Shown one piece after another: positions 6,681-10,652 of a stretch of 10,652 nucleotides of DNA. The notes under the pieces were generated by a model, which was not told the origin of the DNA, did no database searches, and saw only the letters and a list, made by a program, of their open reading frames with translations. The DNA is from Candidatus Berkelbacteria bacterium (GTDB taxonomy: Bacteria; Patescibacteriota; UBA1384; VFKW01), in NCBI GenBank assembly GCA_009885355.1, contig VFKW01000072.1, positions 1-10,652 of the forward strand, read 5' to 3'. The first letter of the stretch is position 1. Each line of letters opens with the position of its first letter. The position numbers were made by a program, and so were the translations under genes.

Positions 6681-7925
6681 TTATTTGAATTCTTCGGGGC
6701 GGTAGTATTTTCTGTTTTTTAGCTCGTCTGGTAGGTAGGTTTGGGTTTTGTGTTGTTCGGGGTCTTGCCATTGGTAGCGGACGTGGCCTTTGCCATAGTT
6801 CATTTCTTTCATGACTTTGTTGGAGGCGTTTCGCATATGGAGTGGAACGGGACCGATTTTTTCGATGTCGATGTCGGCTGAGGCTTCCATATAAGCAGCA
6901 TAGGTGGCGATGGATTTGGGCGACATAGCCAGATAGACGGCGGTGTGGGCGAGGATGATCTGGGCTTCTGGCATGCCGATGAGTTTGACTGATTGGATAG
7001 TGGAGCTGGCTAAAATAGCGGCGGTGTTGTTGGCCACGTTGATGTCCTCGGAGGCAAAGACGACCATGCGTCTGGCGATGAAGACGGGGTCTTCGCCGGC
7101 TTTTAGCATGCGGGCAAGCCAATACAATGTGGCATTGGGGTCGGAGCCGCGCATGCTTTTGATAAAGGCGGAAATGGTGTCGTAATGCCAATCCCCTTTT
7201 TTGTCGTAGTAGATGGCTTTTTTTTGGACGGCTTTTTCGGCTAAATCGAGGTCGATATTTTTGGATAATTTGGTGGCGAGCTCGAGGGCATTTAAGGCGG
7301 TGCGGGCGTCGCCATTGGCGGTTTTGATGATATGGTCGAGAGCTTTTTTATCAAATTTATGGTCGGGATATTCTTTGGTAGCGCGTTTTAGGATTTCTTT
7401 TAGGGATTCGTCGGGCAATTCTTCGAGTTTGAAAACACGGGACCTTGATATAAGTGGAGCGTTGACACTGAAGCCGGGATTTTCAGTGGTGGCGCCGATT
7501 AAAATGATTGTGCCTTTTTCAACGTGGGGCAAAAAGGCGTCTTGTTGGGCTTTATTGAAACGATGGATTTCGTCGATAAATAAAATGGTTTTTTCGCCAT
7601 TGAAGCGCAATAATTTATCAGCTTCTTCGGAGACTTTGCGAACCTCGGCGATGCCAGCAGTGACGGCAGAAAATTCGATAAATCTACTTTTTGTATAAAT
7701 AGCGATGAGGCGAGCTAAGGTGGTCTTGCCGCTGCCAGGAGGTCCCCAGAAAATGATCGAGGTGATATTGCCCGATTCGATAAGGAGACGAAGAGGTTTA
7801 TCTCTGCCGAGTAAATGTTCCTGGCCGAATACTTCGTCAAGATTGCGCGGACGAAGGCGTTCGGCTAGGGGGAAATTGTTGGTCGGCTCGGTTATTTTAT
7901 TGTTTGAAGTGTCAAATAAATCCAT
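6681..7925 (-). CDS. rarA: Replication-associated recombination protein A (RarA/MgsA, AAA+ ATPase)
   Basis: A 414-aa protein of the clamp-loader-related AAA+ group that acts at stalled replication forks. Domains in order: N-terminal PLAERLRPRNLDEVFGQEHLLG (19-40); Walker A GPPGSGKTT (61-69); Walker B ILFIDEIHRF (114-123); sensor 1 GATTEN (144-149); arginine finger in SRSRVF (160-165); sensor 2 GDARTALNALE (205-215). The RarA-specific C-terminal part starts at AIYYDKKGDWHYDTISAFIKSMRGSDPNATLYWLARML (about 237-274) and ends YLPDELKNRKYYRPEEFK. It is slightly shorter than E. coli RarA (about 447 aa) but complete. The start is at ATG 7925 with only a weak GGA about 9 nt upstream, immediately preceded by four tandem heptamers. 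The other genes downstream on the same strand are separated by a repeat. Confidence 0.95.
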   Translation of the reverse strand: MDLFDTSNNKITEPTNNFPLAERLRPRNLDEVFGQEHLLGRDKPLRLLIESGNITSIIFWGPPGSGKTTLARLIAIYTKSRFIEFSAVTAGIAEVRKVSEEADKLLRFNGEKTILFIDEIHRFNKAQQDAFLPHVEKGTIILIGATTENPGFSVNAPLISRSRVFKLEELPDESLKEILKRATKEYPDHKFDKKALDHIIKTANGDARTALNALELATKLSKNIDLDLAEKAVQKKAIYYDKKGDWHYDTISAFIKSMRGSDPNATLYWLARMLKAGEDPVFIARRMVVFASEDINVANNTAAILASSTIQSVKLIGMPEAQIILAHTAVYLAMSPKSIATYAAYMEASADIDIEKIGPVPLHMRNASNKVMKEMNYGKGHVRYQWQDPEQHKTQTYLPDELKNRKYYRPEEFK

Positions 7926-7936
7926 ATTTTTTCCAG

Positions 7937-7964
7937 TATTAAGTATTAAGTATTAAGTATTAAG
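7937..7964. repeat. Tandem heptamer TATTAAG x4 directly upstream of rarA
   Basis: Four perfect copies of TATTAAG fill 7937-7964, ending 11 bp before the rarA ATG. On the rarA strand it reads CTTAATA repeated and offers several -10-like TAATAC hexamers. Copy-number change would shift promoter or leader spacing in 7-bp steps. The rest of 7965-8042 shows nothing recognisable. Confidence 0.9.
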
Positions 7965-8066
7965 AAAATTATTTCGAAGAATTAATTGATTTGCTATATG
8001 ATTAGATTAGTCTTTTTTGGGGTAAATGGCAAGATCAGGTTTGAGACCGCTGAAAAACCTAATTAT

Positions 8067-8117
8067 TCTTCGAGCCACTAAGTGGCCCCTTCGGGGCGAG
8101 CAAAGCGAGTCGAGAAG
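8067..8117. repeat. Hairpin-rich module A inside the miniature element
   Basis: Flanked by TTCTTCGA and TCGAGAA arms. It contains the perfect palindrome CCACTAAGTGG (8075-8085) and CCCCTTCGGGG (8086-8096), which in RNA would form a C(UUCG)G-capped hairpin, then CGAGCAAAGCGAG. Confidence 0.7.
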
Positions 8118-8131
8118 TATAAACCTAATAG

Positions 8132-8168
8132 TTCTCGACAACCTGCCTGCCGGTAGGCAGGGCTCGAA
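8132..8168. repeat. Second copy of the CCTGCCTGC..GGCAGG palindrome (module B)
   Basis: The core ACAACCTGCCTGC + CGGTAGGCAGGG (8138-8162) equals the core at 6621-6644 except for one extra C. Here the arms are TTCTCGA (8132-8138) and TCGAA (8164-8168) rather than ATCCTGAA/TTCAGGAT, so the same core sits inside a different outer stem. Confidence 0.8.
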
Positions 8169-8292
8169 CAATATTATATATTTTTTACCTCCATAATTAG
8201 GTTTTTCAGCGGTCTCGGTTTGAGTATTTGTGAAAAGTGGCATAATAAGATATCATAAGGTTTGAAATTTTGCAAATTATTGCTATAGACAC

Positions 8293-8321
8293 TTGACAAA
8301 ACAAGCTCATCATGGTATAAT
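8293..8321 (+). promoter_or_regulatory. Consensus sigma-70-type promoter of the SLT gene
   Basis: TTGACA (8293-8298), exactly 17 bp, TATAAT (8316-8321): both hexamers are perfect. Transcription would start near 8328, giving a leader of about 57 nt that contains an A/T-only stem (AAAAGAAA 8339-8346 with TTTCTTTT 8349-8356). High constitutive expression is inferred. Confidence 0.9.
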
Positions 8322-8384
8322 TTATAACGTTCTTGATTAAAAGAAATTTTTCTTTTTTAAAAGAGCAGAAGGAAGTAGATTTAT

Positions 8385-9095
8385 ATGTTAACTCAACTCT
8401 TAAGGAGGGTTGAGCGATTTGTTAAGATTAAACAAAAAAACGCTACTAAAATTGTCAAAAAGAATATAAAGAAATTTGGCAAACGTGTTAAAAAAGTAAA
8501 TAAAAGATATTTGGAAAAAATGATCGCCAATTCATTGGCGGTGAAAATGGTTGGCTATATGGCATTGTTCATCATGATCAGTGCAAGTTATCAGCCGACT
8601 ACTCAAGTTGTTGATGCGACTTTTAAGTCAAATCTTAAACTTGATACAACTAAATCTTTACCAGTTGTTTTGCCGGAAAAATTGATCAATATTAAAGTTG
8701 AGCCGATTATTCCTCCAGCCCCTGTGGTTGTGGCCAAGGCGATAGTTCGTAATACGACTGCTCGTGAAAGAGCGGTTGTAGTGGCACCGGTTGCCAAGGT
8801 CCCTGATAGTGATGTGAAAGCTTATGCTAAAAAGAGATCTGACGAGATGTTTGGTGAAGGTCACTTTGCCGCTCTTGAAAATCTTTGGAACAGAGAGTCT
8901 GGTTGGAACTATCATGCATATAATGCATCTTCAAGTGCATGTGGTATTCCTCAGGCCATGCCTTGTAGTAAGGGTGGGGAAAATTTTAGAAATGATCCAT
9001 ATAAACAGATTGAATGGGGTTTAAAATATATTCAAGGAAGATATAAAACACCAACTGCCGCATGGAATTTCTGGAATTCTAAACACTGGTATTAA
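8385..9095 (+). CDS. Membrane-anchored lytic-transglycosylase-like (SLT/aggregation-promoting-factor type) wall enzyme
   Basis: A 236-aa protein. Residues 1-48 are very basic (Lys/Arg-rich) and probably cytosolic; about 49-67 (NSLAVKMVGYMALFIMISA) is a membrane anchor or signal. Residues 70-142 are a Pro/Val/Ala-rich linker, and 143-236 are the enzymatic domain. That domain shows LWNRESGWNYHAYNASSSACGIPQAMP (167-193), with Glu171 as the predicted catalytic acid of SLT-fold enzymes, then QIEWGLKYIQGRYKTPTAAWNFWNSKHWY at the C-terminus. This short form matches the C-terminal SLT-like domain of aggregation-promoting factors. It would cut peptidoglycan glycan strands outside the membrane. Cys186 and Cys194 could form a disulfide. 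AAGGA lies 11 nt before the ATG. It is a single-gene unit with its own strong promoter and terminator, the only plus-strand gene here. Confidence 0.88.
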   Translation: MLTQLLRRVERFVKIKQKNATKIVKKNIKKFGKRVKKVNKRYLEKMIANSLAVKMVGYMALFIMISASYQPTTQVVDATFKSNLKLDTTKSLPVVLPEKLINIKVEPIIPPAPVVVAKAIVRNTTARERAVVVAPVAKVPDSDVKAYAKKRSDEMFGEGHFAALENLWNRESGWNYHAYNASSSACGIPQAMPCSKGGENFRNDPYKQIEWGLKYIQGRYKTPTAAWNFWNSKHWY

Positions 9096-9115
9096 AATAA
9101 AAATTAATAATAAAT

Positions 9116-9139
9116 AAAAAGACCCGTGAGGGTCTTTTT
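9116..9139 (+). terminator. Rho-independent terminator after the SLT gene
   Basis: AAAAAGACCC, loop GTGA, GGGTCTTTTT: a 5-bp GC-rich stem extended by A/T pairs and ending in a T-run, 21 nt after the stop codon. The flanking A-run means it could also work from the other strand. Confidence 0.9.
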
Positions 9140-9153
9140 ATTTATTTTCCATT

Positions 9154-9328
9154 AGGGTTAATACTCCGTCATTTTGCTACGTGCGAACACACACTAAAGT
9201 CGTCATTCCGGACAGGATGGGATCCTAGATCCGGAATCTAATAAATATAATACTTGGATCCCGGATATCGAGTGCCTCTCGTTTCCGGGATGACGACGAA
9301 GGGTATGATACTCCGTCAGCTTGCTGCG
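9154..9328. repeat. Composite repeat: 95-bp inverted-repeat unit between two direct repeats
   Basis: CGTCATTCCGGA (9201-9212) and TCCGGGATGACG (9284-9295) are inverted, 11 of 12 positions agreeing. The inside holds smaller dyads (GGATC..GATCC at 9220-9232; GGATCCCGGAT at 9256-9266). Outside are direct repeats ATACTCCGTCA + TTTTGCTACG (9161-9181) and ATACTCCGTCA + GCTTGCTGCG (9308-9328), 18 of 21 identical and both preceded by a related AGGGT stretch. It fills the gap between two convergent genes and has no credible ORF. Positions 9329-9372 show nothing recognisable. Confidence 0.8.
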
Positions 9329-9372
9329 GGGTAGTTCATTGGTATTGCGATTAATTGTAATGAAATGTTTCT

Positions 9373-9400
9373 AAAAAAATAGCCGTCCTTAGACGACTAT
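9373..9400 (-). terminator. Rho-independent terminator of the 118-aa gene
   Basis: On the minus strand ATAGTCGTC, loop TAAG, GACGGCTAT form a 9-bp stem (one G-U pair), followed by seven Ts (9379-9373). It lies 31 nt after the stop codon of the gene at 9431-9787. Confidence 0.85.
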
Positions 9401-9430
9401 TGGTGTTTCTGCTAATAATATCGCAGAGAG

Positions 9431-9787
9431 TTATTGAGTGTCGATTATCTTTAATATGCCGTCAAACTCGGATTGACCTATTTTTTCTTTGTCGAATACT
9501 ATCTCTGTTTCGCCGGTGAGCATTACCTTTAGATAGCAACATCTTCTGGCGTGTTTGTAGTCTTCGGTCTTGAAGTAGATTTCTCCCCAAGCTGTTTTTT
9601 TCCCATTTATAATGGTCATATTTTCAATAAGACCATCGATTTGGATATCTTGCTGTTCTCCGTCTGGAGGTGCTGTTTGTTTCGAGTAACTGAAAGTGAA
9701 ACGTGTGCCTGCAAGGATTGTTTTTATCTCAAGATATTCGTAAATTTTTTTCCGGATTCCATCTAAGGTATCTGCGCGATCTATCAT
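9431..9787 (-). CDS. Unrecognised 118-aa soluble protein
   Basis: I do not recognise the family. The protein starts with a predicted helix (MIDRADTLDGIRKKIYEYLEIK, 1-22). Alternating beta-type segments follow: GTRFTFSYSK (27-36), QDIQIDGLIENMTIING (46-62), AWGEIYFKTED (67-77), CCYLKVMLTGETEIVFD (83-99). It ends in SEFDGILKIIDTQ. There is no signal peptide or membrane segment; a Cys-Cys pair is at 83-84. Coding status is well supported: GAGGGG lies about 7 nt before the ATG, a strong promoter lies upstream (9837-9865) and a terminator downstream (9373-9400), making a complete single-gene unit. A small beta-rich binding or regulatory protein is a guess only. Confidence 0.8.
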   Translation of the reverse strand: MIDRADTLDGIRKKIYEYLEIKTILAGTRFTFSYSKQTAPPDGEQQDIQIDGLIENMTIINGKKTAWGEIYFKTEDYKHARRCCYLKVMLTGETEIVFDKEKIGQSEFDGILKIIDTQ

Positions 9788-9836
9788 ATTATCCCCTCTT
9801 TCAAATCAGTAATTTGTTAAGTTTTAGATCAAAAAA

Positions 9837-9865
9837 AGTATAGCAAAAATAATCGATTTCGTCAA
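9837..9865 (-). promoter_or_regulatory. Promoter of the 118-aa gene with extended -10
   Basis: On the minus strand TTGACG (9865-9860), a 17-bp spacer and TATACT (9842-9837), with TGC directly before the -10 (extended -10). Each hexamer has one deviation from consensus. The predicted start near 9830 gives a leader of about 43 nt. Confidence 0.8.
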
Positions 9866-9912
9866 TCTTACCAGAGCCAGTTATTATAAGTTAAGTCAAT
9901 GAATATATTTAA

Positions 9913-10257
9913 TTAATTGGTAATGTTTGTCATGTTGTAGATTGGACCTAGGACGAATTTGACTACAAGTGGTTGGTAAAGAATAACGAAGATAATTAAT
10001 AGGATTAAGGAAATGTAAGTAATTGTTTTTTTATAAGGCATTTGTGGCGAGAAATAATTATAAATTGAAATAATAAGGGATAATCCAGCCATTATGTAAA
10101 ATATAGTTTGGGCGTTTTTTATATTTGGGTTATCTGATAAATTTTCTTGAAAGACCGGTAATAGTTGATTCAATTTTATTGAGGTGATACAGAAAATTGT
10201 AGCGATGATAGGGCCTGAAATTATTATTGCTTTTTCGATGGGTGTTTTTGATTTCAT
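9913..10257 (-). CDS. Small multi-pass membrane protein, family unknown
   Basis: A 114-aa protein with three hydrophobic segments at about residues 9-28 (KAIIISGPIIATIFCITSIK), 51-69 (TIFYIMAGLSLIISIYNYF) and 78-97 (TITYISLILLIIFVILYQPL), and a possible fourth near 98-108. It is almost entirely membrane-embedded with a polar loop at 34-50, and has no catalytic motif. An AAGGGGG ribosome binding site lies 3 nt from the ATG. It starts 16 nt after the DUF3048 gene, so it is very probably the next gene of that transcript and may share the envelope location of that protein. The family resembles small integral membrane proteins often seen in these genomes, but I cannot name it. No clear terminator follows. 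Confidence 0.75.
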   Translation of the reverse strand: MKSKTPIEKAIIISGPIIATIFCITSIKLNQLLPVFQENLSDNPNIKNAQTIFYIMAGLSLIISIYNYFSPQMPYKKTITYISLILLIIFVILYQPLVVKFVLGPIYNMTNITN

Positions 10258-10273
10258 AATCCCCCTTTTTTAT

Positions 10274-10652
10274 TTATGGAGTTGTGGTCCAGGTGACTGG
10301 GGCGGTTGTTTTTACTACTGCGATCCAGGTTTGACCCCGGTTGAGGGTGATTTGGACACCAGCGGCGTCTTTGAAGATGGTGCGGGATTTGCTGGCTGTT
10401 TTAGACCAGGTTCCGGTGGTCATTGTTCCGTCGATGAAGAATTTGGCATTACCCGAGCCTATAGTTTGAGCGTCGTGATCTTTTTTGCCGGCTTTGTAGA
10501 TTTCACTCGTATATTGGACAATGATATTTTTGGGGGCAATTTGAATATCCGTGATGCGGTCTTTGTGTGGTAGGCCGGCCATTGTGCGAGGCCAAGTGTT
10601 GGTGGTTGGATCGTAAATGAATTTGACAGCATAGGTTGCGTTTCCAGAATAA
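10274..10652 (-). CDS. DUF3048 (YerB-like) protein, C-terminal part only (start outside window)
   Basis: The minus-strand frame is open at the right edge and ends at 10274, giving 125 residues. The reading begins YSGNATYAVKFIYDPTTNTW and continues RTMAGLPHKD, KNIIVQYTSEIYKAG, IGSGNAKFFIDGTMTTGTWSK, FKDAAGVQITLNRGQTWIAVV. This is the order of the DUF3048 C-terminal domain: 'xhxD', 'NVIV', 'GsGka.yF.dG..i.GtWkK' and 'l.pGqTWi.iv'. Family members such as Bacillus YerB are exported lipoprotein-like envelope proteins of unknown role. The internal Met at 10582 is not the start, because in-frame coding with family matches continues upstream of it. It precedes the small membrane protein by 16 nt. Confidence 0.85.
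   Translation of the reverse strand, partial: YSGNATYAVKFIYDPTTNTWPRTMAGLPHKDRITDIQIAPKNIIVQYTSEIYKAGKKDHDAQTIGSGNAKFFIDGTMTTGTWSKTASKSRTIFKDAAGVQITLNRGQTWIAVVKTTAPVTWTTTP

Larger units (their letters stand above)
8043..8216. mobile_element. MITE-like miniature element, 174 bp, with 24-bp perfect TIRs and 5-bp duplication
   Basis: 8043-8066 (begins GAGACCGCTGAAAAACC) is the exact reverse complement of 8193-8216: 24 of 24 positions. GGTTT lies directly outside both ends (8038-8042 and 8217-8221), as expected for a target-site duplication. The interior has no gene; it is two hairpin modules (about 8067-8117 and 8132-8168) separated by another copy of the inner TIR sequence AAACCTAAT (8121-8129). 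It lies between the divergent rarA and SLT genes. No transposase is present, so it would need one in trans. The IS family is not assigned. Confidence 0.8.

Noticed and set aside
6646..7191. 181-codon minus-strand frame overlapping rarA
   Set aside because: His/Arg-rich shadow of the well-supported rarA frame.
8007..8243. 78-codon minus-strand frame spanning the miniature element
   Set aside because: Most of it translates repeat DNA (PCLPAGR etc.). Removing the element and one GGTTT leaves a stop after nine codons, so it is neither a gene nor a clearly interrupted one.
10274..10582. A 102-aa stand-alone protein starting at 10582
   Set aside because: The same frame continues upstream to the window edge with residues matching the DUF3048 domain, so the Met is internal.
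1..10652. TGA recoding as glycine (SR1/Gracilibacteria type)
   Set aside because: The 1118-codon frame contains no in-frame TGA and the gene ends are where standard stops predict.
1..10652. tRNA, rRNA or known riboswitch
   Set aside because: No cloverleaf, rRNA-like block or recognised riboswitch core was seen by eye in any gap; a covariance-model search would settle it.

Overview
The window looks like part of a Patescibacteria (CPR) chromosome, or a close relative. This rests on recognising families, not on a search. Genes are short and tightly packed and intergenic DNA is AT-rich. There is a very long Thr/Ser/Gly/Asn-rich surface protein with a cytosolic N-terminal tail, an F420-ligase-like protein, a DUF3048 (YerB-like) C-terminus and a short SLT-fold protein. 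Several gaps hold palindromic repeats of the 'GTCATYCC...' and 'CCTGCCTGC..GGCAGG' types. No in-frame TGA occurs in the long ORF I checked codon by codon, so the standard bacterial code fits.

Layout, left to right. Positions 1-3356 (minus) hold one uninterrupted open frame of 1118 codons that runs off the left edge: a repetitive, probably beta-helical surface protein. 3357-3531 holds its leader plus short tandem repeats and one DnaA-box match. 3532-4008 (minus) is a SprT-like metallopeptidase with a possible leaderless promoter. 4144-4493 is a compact element in which a 94-aa GIY-YIG endonuclease gene fills almost exactly the space between two 30-bp imperfect inverted repeats. 4603-6575 (minus) is a tight cluster: a YdcF/DUF218 protein, an F420-0:gamma-glutamyl-ligase-like protein and a SAM methyltransferase. 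6613-6671 is a nested palindromic repeat. 6681-7925 (minus) is rarA/mgsA, preceded by four tandem heptamers. 8043-8216 has the structure of a miniature transposable element: 24-bp perfect terminal inverted repeats and a 5-bp GGTTT duplication. 8293-9139 is the only plus-strand transcription unit, an SLT-type wall enzyme with a consensus promoter and a terminator. 9154-9328 is another repeat composite lying between two convergent terminators. 9431-9787 (minus) is an unrecognised 118-aa gene with its own promoter and terminator. 9913-10652 (minus) is a small membrane protein behind the C-terminus of a DUF3048 protein.

Functionally the window mixes cell-envelope genes (surface protein, SLT enzyme, DUF3048 protein), DNA maintenance (RarA) and a small-molecule or modification cluster (YdcF-like, F420-ligase-like, methyltransferase), whose close spacing and 8-bp overlap suggest co-transcription. 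The most striking signal is the repeat content. At least five loci carry related or nested palindromes, and one of them encloses a GIY-YIG nuclease gene whose ribosome binding site is part of the inverted repeat. That makes it a candidate for a self-contained, repeat-borne nuclease system.
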